64,000 bases of DNA, taken from NCBI GenBank assembly GCA_949825045.1, contig OX463810.1:38140201-38204200 (forward strand). Direction: 5' to 3'. A model generated the notes under the pieces. The model saw nothing but the letters and a program-made list of their open reading frames with translations. It was not told the DNA's origin and did no database searches. The position numbers and the translations under genes were made by a program. This DNA is from Argyresthia goedartella (Eukaryota > Arthropoda > Insecta > Lepidoptera > Argyresthiidae). This document shows, one piece after another, positions 33,421-46,700 of the stretch. Positions within the stretch are counted from its first letter, which is position 1; each line of letters starts with the position of its first letter.

Positions 33421-33721
33421 GATTATATATGTCGTGCCATATCATAGAAATGATCATTTCATGAAATGGCGAACCATTTCATGTTCTGGCCTACCATTTC
33501 ATGAAATGGTTACAAAGGCTTGAATTTGATGACACATGTCTATTATAAAGCATTTTTGTTTCATACTATATTGTGACATACATGTCAAACTAATACGATG
33601 ACTAAATAGGGCTTCGCTGCGCTCGCCTCCTTTAGTCTTCACCTACTCTACCGCATAGTGTTTTCCCTAAAGGATTTCTTCGTTCAATGAAAGTTTTAAT
33701 TCAACCACGACATATATAATC
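33421..33721. mobile_element. 301-bp MITE with perfect 16-bp TIRs
   Basis: GATTATATATGTCGTG at 33421-33436 is exactly inverted at 33706-33721. Inside, CATTTCATGAAATGG occurs in repeated palindromic form (for example 33491-33506). The right part contains the GC-rich dispersed repeat (33604-33666) in reverse orientation, so the element may be composite. Confidence 0.7.
33604..33666 (-). repeat. GC-rich dispersed repeat, copy 3
   Basis: Reverse orientation relative to copies 1 and 2: GGGCTTCGCTGCGCTCGCC followed by TCTTCACCTACTCTACCGCA. It lies inside the MITE at 33421-33721. Confidence 0.55.
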
Positions 33722-33725
33722 AACA

Positions 33726-33985
33726 TTTGACGACCCGAATGGCCGAGTCGGCAGTGACCCTGCCTACGAAGCCAAGGGTCCCGGGTTCGAGTCCCGGTGG
33801 GGGCAAATATTTGTTTGATGAGAACGGATGTTTGTACCCTAGTCATGGTTGTTTATCTATCTAAGTATAATATTTATCTATATAAGTATGTGTATCGTTG
33901 TCTAGTACCCAAGATACAGGGAATCCTAGTTTGGGGCTAGATCAATGTGTGTAAATAGTGTCCAAGGTATAAAAAAAAGGTATAA
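33726..33985 (+). mobile_element. tRNA-derived SINE, family A, copy 1
   Basis: The head resembles a tRNA with a box A (ATGGCCGAGTCGG) and a perfect box B (GGTTCGAGTCC) at about 33785-33795. The body contains GTATCGTTGTCTAGTACCCA and TTTGGGGCTAGATCAATGTG, and the end is A-rich. It matches two reverse copies at 40583-40795 and 44885-45066. Box spacing and flanking body mark a SINE rather than a working tRNA gene. Confidence 0.8.
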
Positions 33986-35454
33986 AAAAAAACATTAGTT
34001 ATTACAATATTAGCAAGTACGTATTACGTTCTGTGATACGCACACATTTGCCTGTGCTATTGTGCCACACGCAGCATCACATACCTGAATGCTCGCATCT
34101 ATTGCCAATTTGAAATTTAGAGATATGGGACCATACTAGGCCAAATAACACTGGGCGAGTGTCAATTTCGACCGGCTAATGGTCGCCGAGTCAAAGTCAG
34201 TCTTCAGTCTAGCGATGCGTCGTGGTAGAGCCGCACTGCTATACGGCTTCTAGCAAAACAACAAACTATAGTACCTACAGCTAAAGCGCCTATAAAGGAA
34301 AAAACTGTAAAAAGTGAATAAAGTGTTTTTTTTTGTGTTCTAGTGTATTGGCATTAGTTTAAGCGAAGCATTTCTGGACGGAGATCGGAATTTCTAATTT
34401 TTGGTAAGGCTTGGAATAGATTTCCTGAATTTAGCTCTAAGTTGGAGTTGTATTGATCGGTGGAAATCGCAAAATCTTGAAGCCAATGTCTAATAAAGCC
34501 AATAACAGTTTCTTGGCCTCCGAATGCCGCCAGGGGGTGGCAGCGCATGGGTACAAGAGAGATGCATAAATATTCGAGAGAGAGAGGTGAGATCTTCCTC
34601 ACAGGCCAAGGAACCTGGCGGGGCCTCTAAAAATGTATCCTAACCTAACCTACGATGTTTCATTTCATGTGGCGAGCGAGCGTGATAAACCCCACATAAA
34701 CCCTCTAAATAAATACCTAATAAGAATCCCTAAGGCCAGGATTAATAACGTGCCCGTATGACATCTTTAATTGAGCAGCGCTTGTGCATTGGAACATAAG
34801 TGTTATTCTCAAATAAGAATGAGGTAATGACGTGAAATTAGATATTTAGAATTGCGGTTAACAATCGATTTCCCTGTTAGCTTTATCTCTTAAATTACGG
34901 AAGGGGCTTTATGCTATCCAACCGTTTGACATCATGCTAAATAATCAAGATAAATAATAAGTTCAGCTCCATACAAAGAATCTACATAGATGTGGCGATG
35001 TACGGGAACTGTTACGCAAAATAGTTTTGAATAACTGGCTAGAGTAATTATTAGACTAACCGAGAACTGCAACAGTCATTAAATAATTACAGACTTGTTG
35101 TTAATGAACTAGTATTTTTTCCTGATTTTGGAGTTCAGAGTTCTCATTGATTTGTCAGGCTGCAATAAAGATGAAATCGCTACTTAAATACTAATAATAA
35201 AATAAATGTAGCCGTTTCATGTCCCCACCGAGGGCCACGGGCGGCCTTTATCCGGATACTAGTAAGATTGAGCCATACTCCACCACGCTGGCTCAGTGTG
35301 GATTGATTGATGGAGGGGTGTCGGGCTAGTGGCCAACCCGACTAGCGACCGACTGTTAGAAGTTACCAAGAAGCCCTGTAGGGGTCTCTGAGAAGCGATA
35401 GTAACCTACACCTTAAGGCTCGTCTATCGGTAATAATAGTATCTCAATTGGTGG
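33986..35454. other. Gene-poor stretch
   Basis: No gene is supported. The minus-strand frame at 34354-34602 lacks a known domain. The GC-richer piece at 35210-35430 (with CCACGCTGGCTCAGTGTGGA) looks like a repeat common in moth genomes but has no second copy here. Confidence 0.35.
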
Positions 35455-35850
35455 TGGTTGAAGTTTTAGACATAACCATATTGAAATAAAGTGCATAACA
35501 TAAGTGCAACATGGCTGTAACGTCGTCGTTGCGGCAAAATGGCGAAAATTATAGGTTTTTTTAATTAATTTCTTCAAAACCACTGATTATTTCTTAATTT
35601 CAAACAAACAGTTTTAAGATATTTTGAATACCATTGTTTTGACGCTAGAACCATGGCAATATTCTTTTTAGATCCCAATAAATAGCAAGGTTTAGCAAGT
35701 TTTAGGTGAAACACTTTTTTTATTCATAAAGTTTCCATTGTCATATGATGTTTTCAAACAGAGAGCAAAGAAAAGGGGTGTCTTCATAACATATATTTTG
35801 TCGGGAGTCGGAAAGTGTCACCTTCAGGAGGCATTTCATTACAAAGATGG
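35455..35850 (+). repeat. Large dispersed repeat, copy 1
   Basis: This aligns in the same orientation with 37240-37605. Shared blocks include GTGGTGGTTGA, ACCATATT.A.ATAAAGT, GATTATTTCTTAATTTCAA and AACATATATT.T.TCGGGA. Divergence and indels are substantial. It is non-coding and of unknown class. Confidence 0.65.
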
Positions 35851-37239
35851 AAATTTGACCGAATTTGAGGTCACCCGGAGCATCTTTACGTGACATCCGA
35901 AACATGGAAGCGCCCGAAACAAACGCCACATAGAAACGGACACCCATCCAGTGCCAGTCTCAGCCAGATGTTGCTACCAGCACAATCGCTTCCACTGTGC
36001 GAATACCGCCCGGCCACGGGCGCATCAAATTAAAATACTATTAGAGGCGTAAAACTTAGAGCGCTATTATGCAAGAGTTTTTATTGAAGCTTCTATTCTA
36101 CATTACATTTTTCACTTGATAGAACAGGAAGAGCCGGTTCATCAATTGACATTTTAAAGTGTAGACAGAATTGGATTTAGAGCAACGATAGTTATAATTT
36201 TGGCTATGCTAATGCTAATAAACCACTCAAAATTTAAACGAAAAGTTGATTCCGATTTCCTCACCCTTATGCCTGAATAAGTAAGCGATGCTTGGTCTAC
36301 ATTCATACATGCGTTCATATTGTTTCGATGTAGACACACCCTTATCAAAGTTGTATTCCGCTCTGCTGACGCTCTATTGACCCAATGCAAAAACCAATAG
36401 TCAACTTAAGAGCAACTTTAAAAGTATGTGTCTTCAAAAGTAGCGCACTCATTTCCTCAGAGACAGCGACTGCGTGGGATTGAGAGTCAATCAATTTGGA
36501 GTTGGCAGCTGGGCATCGGGCCTGTGCTTCCTACATTCTGTAACCGGAGCTTGCAACCATAATACTGAGGTGGGGGCGAGAACGGCTCACACGACCCCGT
36601 ACGAGGTCAATCAACGATACACCGGAATATTGTACAGGGGATAGTGGTGACCACTGGAGAAATTAATAATACGCATCGATATGCGATAAATAAATAACTT
36701 GGGGTCAACCATGATATTAGCAGCACCCTGTTGGGAATCGTACGAATAGAAGCGGTTAAAAGATATCATTTCACTGGCTTTCTATGAGAGAGCGACGAAT
36801 GAGTGTGGACTTAACTTACTTAGATCTTGTTTTCTGTGTTAAGTTATTTTTGTGTTCTTTTTTTTTTTTTCATTTTGCCGTGTTTAATTATGGATGTATA
36901 TCTGAAATAAATAAATATTATTATTATTATTATTATTTTAAAACGTAAGGTTTAACTTCTGTAATGCATTATAGTAGCGAAGAACAACCAAAATAAAACT
37001 AATTGAATTTATGTCACCAATTGATGTCATTGAACGTTGCAGGAAATGGATCCTTGAGCCAACTGTGAAGACCCCTAGTGACAAGTCGGGTAACACGATA
37101 AAGACCTAAATGTGTCTCTCATCTCAGAGAATCTATAAACTAAGCTAAACTAAATTTAATTAAATGTAATCCTTTGGATTGGTTTCGTTAGCAACGTTGG
37201 TTTTGTTACCTTAAGGCGCGTGTGTCGGCGATATAAACA
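35851..37239. other. Gene-poor stretch with a retroelement 3' tail
   Basis: At 36470-36950 a GC-richer segment leads into AAATAAATAAATATTATTATT, the kind of simple-repeat tail left by some non-LTR elements. No protein motif is readable. The rest is AT-rich with nothing recognised. Confidence 0.35.
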
Positions 37240-37605
37240 ACTCGATTCGTGGTGGTTGATATTTTGGACGAAACCATATTAAGATAAAGTTTATCCATTA
37301 CATTTCACGCTGCAAAACGTCGCTGTTACGTCAGGCGGTGCGGCAGGAAAGTGAGAAAATTGGGTTTTTAATTTATTTTTCAAAACCAATGATTATTTCT
37401 TAATTTCAATATTAAGATATTTTTAGAACCCAAGAAATAGCACGTATAAGAAGTTTTTTTTTTTTCCCATCTTGTTCCAATTGTCATGAAATGTTTTCAA
37501 ACACACATACCCAATGAAGGAAAGGGATGTCTCCTTAACATATATTTATTCGGGATTTGGGAAGTGTCTCCTTTAGGAGTCGCTTTTAAGATGGGCATTT
37601 CACAA
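37240..37605 (+). repeat. Large dispersed repeat, copy 2
   Basis: Second copy of the repeat at 35455-35850. It ends about 115 bp upstream of the first coding exon of the plus-strand ABCG gene, so it may sit in that gene's upstream region or 5' intron. Confidence 0.65.
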
Positions 37606-37720
37606 TACCCAGCGTTTTAACATGCCTTATCACTCATTCAGCGGTAGAAAGAAGCATCACGGCTTAATCATTAACTTTTGATGTCCACAGACCCAGATGA
37701 CGTGACCCGCAACCCCCATC

Positions 37721-40700
37721 ATGACCGACCTTGGCCTCAAGGTTCCCACCAGGAACATCCTGACGGGGGCCGTGGTGAACTGGGTGGACGCCGACGAGGA
37801 CGTCGTGGGTGAAGGGAGCGATCTGCCAGGAAGCCTGACCCTGGCGTGGAAAGACCTTTGTGTGTACAGGAGGAAGAAGCACCAGACCAGCATCTGGCGG
37901 TCGCCGACCTATGAAGAGGTTAAGGTGTTGCATGGGCGTAAGTTCTTTTTTGAAACGTTTTAACCTCCGACGACAAAAGAGGGGTGTTATGTATGTGATA
38001 TGTGCATGGCTGAGTTTCTGTCTGTGGCACCCTAGCGCTCAATCGGTTGGCCGGATTATGATACGTTTTTTTTTTCAAATTGGTAGTAGACTTCACTGCG
38101 ATGGTTCTTAGATATATTTTATTAAAATCATTGTGGTGCAAATAAAAAAATATCAGCTTTTATTTATAATTTTGTTCTGTTTGTTGCTCTAGATTCTAGT
38201 TTGTAACCACATTCTAAAGTCTAGATAACAATGAGCTGCTTCTCCTCACATGAATTGTGTTACGGTCAATAGAGAATTAGGAGTTTTGGTTGCGACTTAA
38301 AATTTCGCTAAGTGTAGCTGTCGAAACCCTTTTGTAAGCCAGCAGCTTTATTTAAAGCTTTTATTCACCAAGCCCCCGGGCTCTGCCGCGCTGTCTGCCT
38401 GAATTCAAATCTTGCAAGTTAAATTTGACCTACTTCCCGGTTTCCAATGGAGCTGAAATTTGCAAACATATGAGCATAAATCCGATGATAATTCAATATT
38501 TTCATGAAAAGCTGACTTGATGTTGGATCAGAATGGAGTCCATTGGACTCTGCAATAAAAGAACGCAACCCAAGCTTGGGTTCGTTTGATTGGTCTTGAC
38601 CAGTTCTTTGGTCCTAGGGGGTATCCAGGGTCTGATGATGGAGCCGGAAGGTGCTAATGGGAACTCTGTAATGATTCGACATAATCATATCGTTTGATTC
38701 GTCTTGACAACTACTCGGGTTTATTTTTTACACTTTATTTTATGTTTATAATGCAACCTATTGTTATTTCAGAGCTATCGTGGTGGTTCTGTACTTTACC
38801 GTACCTTAGTGTTCTGTGGTTTGAGAAGACATGTGATCCCTTCCATACCTTATACAGGGTGTCCGGTAGATCGATGCAAATTTAAACCGAACCAATATAG
38901 ACCATTTAGAACCATTTGAGCCAAACATACATACGGCGAAGTCTTACCGTTTCATTTTTATTGATGATTTAGTGTTTTTGAAGAAAATTGACAGATTTTC
39001 ACAGTTAAGTGATGATCATTGCGAAATTAAATAATAATTGGATTATTTTACAATTGATTCTAATTAATCACTTAATAATCATTATAATAAATCTTAATTT
39101 GTGCAGCTGCTACGTTAGACTTGGTTTTTACAGACCATTGAAGAGCACGGCAAATTTATTGAAAATAAAGAAAAAAAATTTTTTTCGATGAACAAAAAAG
39201 ATTTATCATCAATAAAAAATTACGATAAGACTACGCCATATATATGTTTGGCTCAAATGGTTCTAAATGGTCTGTACTAACTTCGGTTTAAGTCTTTGCG
39301 TCGATCTACCGGACACCCTGTATGTGTGTGTTGTAGCTGTTTCTGGTTCCCACGACCCAGGGTATCCTTGTGTGGCGCCGAAAGCATATCTATAATTTAT
39401 ACCTACCTGCCTGTATATAAATGTCTATTTTTATTTTTTTATAGATGTTTATCTATAAACATTTGCTCAACTTGAGATTACATAACTGGTTAAAAGTGGA
39501 CACAATTGTGCCTTTGCCACCCCTAGCTATAGGAAACTTTAATTTATTTGATTATTTTCGAATAACATATTTAATTTATGTAAGTATCTCGACTATTCTC
39601 GGCCAACCGGATCCAAGCAAGGCAATTTAATTAAATGAAGATCAACCTCATTTAAGCCCAATATCTTGAATAAATAGTAGGAGAGCTATTTTGAATAATA
39701 AGTAGTATTCAGAATTAGCATTGTTGTATTTATAGCTATATTTGCTTTAGATTGACAGCCTGAGATCATGTTGATATTTCCGGCGTAGGGTTGCAACGTG
39801 TCATCACGTGGCAAATGAAAAAGAAGAATACTCCGCTGTAAACCTGAATGTGGTATGTACAAAGGCGAGCTTATCTCTAAAAAGAGATTTCTTCCAGCAA
39901 ATCAAGGCGTGATAGGAAAATTTACCATGAAATGGTTGGCAGTGCACAATATCTAATAACTTATCTACAATAAATTAAATAATTAAATATCTATAAAAAA
40001 TGGAAAATAAAATACCTATATACCAAACTACTAAATAAGTACCAATATATACATAAACCTGTATATTTGGTAATAATATACATACTATAACTACTATCAT
40101 GAAAGAGAGAGGAAGTGCGCTATAGATAATAGATTTCTTTCGCACATCCAAACGTCAATGTTATAATGTTGGTATTTCTTTCCAGTTAATGGCGTCGTTA
40201 CATCTGGCAACTTGGTGGCCCTAATGGGATCAAGGTAAGGCCGAAACTATGTTGAGTTCACACAAAATTGAGATAAAAACGAGTTTGCCGAGGTGGAAAA
40301 GTTTGCCGTCGCCCTACTATGTAGATTATTTTATTAGGTAACTTTTCTAACGGTCAACTGTTCGTCTGTTTTGAGGCATTTATAAAGCTCCAAGGTTCAT
40401 TCAACTTGTTGTATCACAGTGGAGACAAAATATCCATATTCTTTATTGCACGATGAATAGAGGTAAAATAAAGTTATATGATTAACGTTTTGCTTTCGAG
40501 ATACATCTTTACATTATGTTGTCCTGCGAAACTTTTGCTCTCATGGTCTAAAAATATCATCAAAATAATAATAATAATACCTTGGACACTTTTTACACAC
40601 ATTGATCTAGCCCCAAACTAGGATTCTCTGTATCTTGGGTACTAGACAACGATACACATACTTATATAGATAAATATTATACGTAGATCGTGTTCTCATC

Positions 40701-43700
40701 CAACAAATATTTACCCCCACCGGGACTCGCACCCGGGACCCTTGACTTCGTGGGCAGGGTCACTGCCGACTCGGCCATTCGGGTCGGCAAAATAGATGAA
40801 TAGTGATAGAAACTATAAGTACATTATACGGAGGTTCTAACGGTGATGGAAAACGTCGTGAGGAAACCTTCAATCTCCTTAGCTGCGGCGATGGGCTAGC
40901 GCCCTGTCACGCAAAATGGAGTATTGTATTGAATAACTGGCTAAACGTAGGCATAATTGTGCCTAAGTTTAGCAGAGGCTAACCCGTATGGGAAACGTGA
41001 CGTTATGTTTATTTGTTTTGATAGAAACTAAATAGTGCAATGATTATGTCCCAACAAGGTAAATGTCAAATAAATAAGCGTGTAACGTGTAAAAACTTAA
41101 TACAAAAATTCATAAAAATTGGCTGTATCCTTTATCTGTTCAGATGGACGATGAATAAAAAAAACACCAAATGACACTAATTTCCCACAGAGAATTTTGA
41201 ACAAAACTACTTTTCAGCCGACTTCAAAAAGGAGGAGGTTCTCAATTCGACTGTTTTTGTATGTATGTTTTTTACGCGATTATTCCGTCAATTTTGAATC
41301 GATTTTAATGATTCTTATTTTGATTTGTAGGTCATACTTCAGTGGTGGCCCCATATAAATTTTATCAAAATTGATTCAGCTCCTTTTGAAAAAAAAAACA
41401 ACGGTAACAAAAAATATAAGCACAGATGACATTTTGGTTCGTAGTTCCGTGCAGCAAAAGTTTTGATGAGGACTTTTCATGTACACAGACTTCAGTCGCA
41501 TTCCGACCGGGGAGGAAGAAATAGGGCTTGAACTTGATGTCGGTTTTTTTAAAGTTTTAACTTGGTGTATTCAGAATATAATCATTTTATCGAGTTATTA
41601 ATTTTTCCTCTGACCGATTCTCTGCATACTCTGTTCTGTAAAAAAGCATATTAAATCAATACGCTTTTTAACAGTGTCGGACCGACACGTCGTTAGCGTA
41701 AACGTGACGATTCATTAGACATTCTTTATTTTTTATCCCCACACATCTATACACAACATCTCTTATGAAGTATTGTCTGTGAGGAAAAATATCAGTAGCT
41801 TTAAAACCATTGATAGCCGCCACAATGTTAAAACTAGAAATAAACATAAACTTTCTTTTCCAATGTTCAGACTCACAAAAGTTAGCAGTTCTTTTAAGGG
41901 ATACTGTATACGCTTCTACAATAAACTTCCGCAAGAAATACAAAACTTGACTGAAGCTCGATTAAAAAAATGTAAAGCACACTTTGTACACTAAGGCCTA
42001 CTACAAAATTAATGACTTTTTACAAGACACCGACATCTGGCATTAAACCAGTTCATTGCACCCTACATATTATGTTGTATGTAATAATGAGGCACCTACT
42101 TAATGTTATATTGTGCTTTCTTGATTATGTTATGACGTTCATTAAGTCTCAATTTTTGTGCTATTATGAATAAAAATCTCTGAACTTGAACTTGAACTAT
42201 TAGTTTCAATAAATATCAACCTATCAATCTAATAGCGGTGCCGGCAAGACCACCCTCCTAGCAGCCATCAGCCGTCGCGACAAGAGCGCCATGACCGGAT
42301 ACCTGATGCTGAATGACAGACTGGCGGGAGCCGACCTGGTGGCGAGAATCTCAGGGTTCGTGCCGCAGGAAGACCTGGCTATTGAGGACTTGACTGTCAA
42401 TGAGCATATGGAGTTTATGGTAAGGAGATAGGGAGCACAATTTTAAGGCTGGGCACCTTAGAACTTAGAATTTCAGCTTTAGCTTATTTTTAAGATTCAA
42501 ATGTTAAAAAAGCAACTTATGTTGCTCTGTTAGTCCTCTATAGATCGATGAGGAGTTATATAAAATATTAAGGTAACTTAATATTTTTATAACGACAAAA
42601 AACAAAAAGTACTGAAATTCAATCCGGTCTGAAAAACAGGTTTTCTGATAACTTCGGGAGACTTTTCTACCGTTCAAAAATAATCAAATTAACATTAAAC
42701 TTTCACGAATTCCTGCTGACACTCACGAACAACAAACTAGTAAATGGCCTTTGCCCCGTTTTCGATCCCCAGCTGGGGATAAAAAAAAAATAACCCCAGA
42801 TCTTGGATGTTTATATGTGTGTGTTGTAGCTGTTTCTGGTACCCACGACCCAGAGTATCCTTGTGTGGAGCCAAAAGCATGTCTATAATTTATACCTGCC
42901 TGCCTTTATATAAATGTCTATTTTTTATTTTTTATAGATAAACAACTGATTTAATAGGTAGATACTCCCATTTTGCTGAACTTGTGATTTACATAACTGG
43001 TTAAAAGTGGATACAATTGTGCCTTTGCCACCCCGGATGGAAAAAGGCGTAACGCTATATTATGTTTTATTGAGATTTACAAAGGGCTGTTTTGGCCTAC
43101 TTCGTCCAATGGATTATGAATGAATTTCTTACTGGCGACTTGAGTAAGCTGTAGGTTGGCTGATCCAGGGCCTGATCCTTAGATCGAAACAAATATCTTG
43201 TTCGAGATCATTTGCTTCGTCTCGAACACTTTCTTGTTTCCATTGACAGTTTGGGCTGTAGATCCAGCTGCTATCGCTAATTTTAAAGTCACAATAGACG
43301 TAAAGCTGTGAGACCCATAAAAAACTTCTGACTTGGATGAAGATCTCTTTTAAGTTTGATTTGAAATAGTATCAATGTACAAACGCATGTATCTTGCATC
43401 TAATCAATCAAATAAAGGTTATTGGTTACGTAAAGGCCCGTGTTGCTCGGATAGTCGACTACGTATTCCCGCACTGATGAAATAACTTGATTTACGTAGA
43501 CATCCAGTCATATTAACCATGGACCTTGCGCGTGAAATGTATTAGACAACATAACTGCTCCATGATTATATGCTAAATAATGGTATTTATTAATGTTATT
43601 TCTTGACTCGTATTTTAGATTTGCATAGCTATGCACATGTAGAACCGGTAATTCCAGTATAATTTTATGTTTTATTGAATTCAGTATCTGATTTCAAGGA

Positions 43701-46700
43701 TTTACTTAGTCTTGCTAGAGCATTACAGTATATAGAGAGCATTGCTTTTATGAAGTGCTTCTTATGATGAAGGAATTTTCTACTATTATGCGGACATGCG
43801 GATCTACATCACTGTTTACTTTGGCCTATAAATATGATGACAAATTAATAAATCCGTTTGAAAATAACACAACTATTTTAGTATACGCTAACACAGGCCA
43901 AACTGTGTCGCTACCACCCAGCATGGGAACAGATGTCGCTCGCTATGTTATATCAAGAAAGAACACGAATGATGGAGGGAAAGCTTCGAACCAATTAAAT
44001 CCCCAAACTTAATAGTTTTGTTATTTGCTTTTTATGACTCCATTCGTTCACCTAATAAAATATTTTGAAGCAATTAATAGTGAGGCTAAAGTTGTAAAAC
44101 ACGTGCGTAGTTTGTCCAGCTTAATTACCATGCGAGCTGGCTAGACGTGGACAAGGAGCCTCGACCACACCGAATGGGAAGAGATGTAATGCCATGTATT
44201 TTGTATTATCCTCCCAGGCTCGCCTGATGATGGACCGGACCTGTACAGCTTCTGTTCGGACCAGACGCATCAAGTATCTGCTGGGAGACCTGGGCGTGGC
44301 CAGTTGCTCCAGGACCAAGCTGAAGGCCTTGTCGGGAGGAGAGAGGAAACGCGTGGCTTTGGCTGTCCAGGTTTGTGTCTAAGCTTTCTTAAATGGGAAA
44401 AATCAGTAAAATCTGAATCAGGCTCTTGGGGAGGGAATTGGCGAAATTTTCTTACAGATTCAGAAGTTCATAATTCGTGTAATTCAATCAATTTTATTGT
44501 TTAAAACTTAATTTCTAAGTGTTACATTTACATATTTCTTTATTATTTTAATTTTCAGTTTGATAACTAAAATTTAATCTTCAAAATCAGTTGGTCCCAA
44601 ATGTTATCCATTTTCATGATTAGACACGTAATATTTTTTACAGCTGACACTTCAAAATTAAATCAAATTTGCTGTTAGCTAAATGTTTTCTCATTCGTAC
44701 CACACAAAGTTTTATAAAATTAGGATTTTTCATTCCTAAAAAAAATCAAAAATGTTTGTACTGAAAATTTTGTAATTGTCAATATGTCCTTCCATAGAAA
44801 AAGCTGATTTCATATATAAATAAATGAATAAATATTAGAGGACAATCTTACACAAATCGAACTAGGCCTCAAGGTAAGCTCAATAAGGCTTGTATTATGG
44901 GTACTAGACGACGATATATTTAATAAGATAAATACATAAAAAACATCCAAGACTAAGTAACAAATATTAATGTTCATCACACAAATAATTGCCCTTACCG
45001 GGATTCGAATCCAGGACCGTCAGCTTCGTAGGCAGGGTCACTACCCCCTAGGCTAAACCGGTCGTCAGACATAGGTAAGCACCTAATATTACCGGTCATT
45101 AGATTCAGCCCTCTGACGGACGGACAGACTGACAGACGGACAGCGGAGTTTTAGTAATAAAATACTAACTAAAATACTGTCTGAGCTTGTAGCTAGTCGC
45201 TGTAAGAGCCTGTAGATTAGTCAGAATAACAGTTGGATTTAATCCTAATTTGCACTCACTAATTTGTCTCACTTCTGCTTTATCCGCTTAATTGTTTCAG
45301 CTCCTCAACGACCCTCCAATCCTATTCTGCGATGAGCCAACCACAGGTCTTGACAGTTGGGCGGCCAGTGCCGTGGTCTCCCGCCTCCGAAGACTGGCCG
45401 CTGGGGGGAAGATCGTCATCTGCTCAGTTCACCAACCGGCTTCGGGAGTCTTTGAACAGTTCCACGAAGTTGTGCTGCTGGCGGCGGGAAGAACAGCATT
45501 CCACGGGACCCTTGAACAGGCTGATACGTTCTTTGCTTCGTGAGTGTGGAAATATTTATCTCTCTCCCTCTCTCTCATTTCTTAGGTCTACCTATTAGTA
45601 ATGTCATCTTGGCAGGTGCTATACATTGCGTTTATGATACTTCAAATTGAATGCTACCTAAAAGAAATCGCGGTAATGTATTTCGTTGTCGTGTTATTTC
45701 CGTCTCCGGATTTAGGCGATGATTAACTGATTTTAATCTTATTGTACTCTGGTTTAGGAACTTGTATATTATATAAGTATAACTAGTTAGAATTTCTCTG
45801 AGTGACTTTTTAAGCAGCAAATGGTTTAAAATTTACAATACAATAAAATGGCACTGGGTTGGGTGTATTGGTTAAATATCCAGTGGAATGTAGAAATCAA
45901 AAAGCCATTGGTATAGTGACCTTGAAAGGTCAACAACATCACAGCATAAGGCTTCTCTATCTACACTTATAATACCTTCCGGGGTAGTTTCATAGTTGCA
46001 TAATCAGGTCACAATTTTAGAATATATGTGAGAAGCTGAAGACTTTGGAACAAGTGGAAATAACGAGACCAAATATAAGTAAAACAAGGATTTTCAAAAA
46101 TCTAGAATCGTTTACGTCATAGCCATAGTTACATAAGCTAGGCTAATCAAAAACTAGCTATACAGGTTGTGATATTTATAAATAACCAGACGCGAGCACG
46201 AATTAACCGAGGTAAACTGACAATTATCCATTAATCACTATGCCTCCTTTGAAAAAACGTAAAATATTCACGAACTGAAATCTCTCCAACTCTCTCAGAT
46301 AATCTTTCATTCCATTCTAAGATATGGGACCGATGCTATCCATTATAAGTATTAGGTTTCCTTACACATGAAATTGGCGTTTTGTATGGAGAAATTGAAG
46401 TTAACCCAATTTTCAGTACAAATATTCTTATATTTTTTTTAGGAATGACAGATCCTAATTTTATAAACTTTGTGTGTATGAATGAGACAAAATTTAGCTA
46501 ACAGAAAATTTTGTATAATTTTTGAAAAGTGTCAGCTGTAAAAAAATATTACGAATATTATCATGAAAATGGATGACATTTAGGAGGCACTGATTTTGAA
46601 GATAAAATTTTAGTTATCAAACTGAAAATTAAAATAAAATTGAATAAGTAGATGTAAAATATTGAAATTAATTTTAAAACAATAAAAAAAAAACTGGAAA

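Noticed and set aside
33729..33800. Possible tRNA gene
   Set aside because: Box A and box B are present, but the same head plus a long shared body occurs at 40583-40795 and 44885-45066, so it is a SINE.
39009..39191. 60-aa frame
   Set aside because: It lies within the AT-rich interior of a MITE and is low-complexity.
43755..44012. 85-aa frame in intron 3 of the plus ABCG gene
   Set aside because: There is no known domain, no acceptor or donor context, and the transporter reads correctly without it.
45060..45095. Donor-like AGGTAAGCACC inside intron 4
   Set aside because: Similar words occur at 46763 and in reverse at 57530, but no coding exon fits in front of this one.
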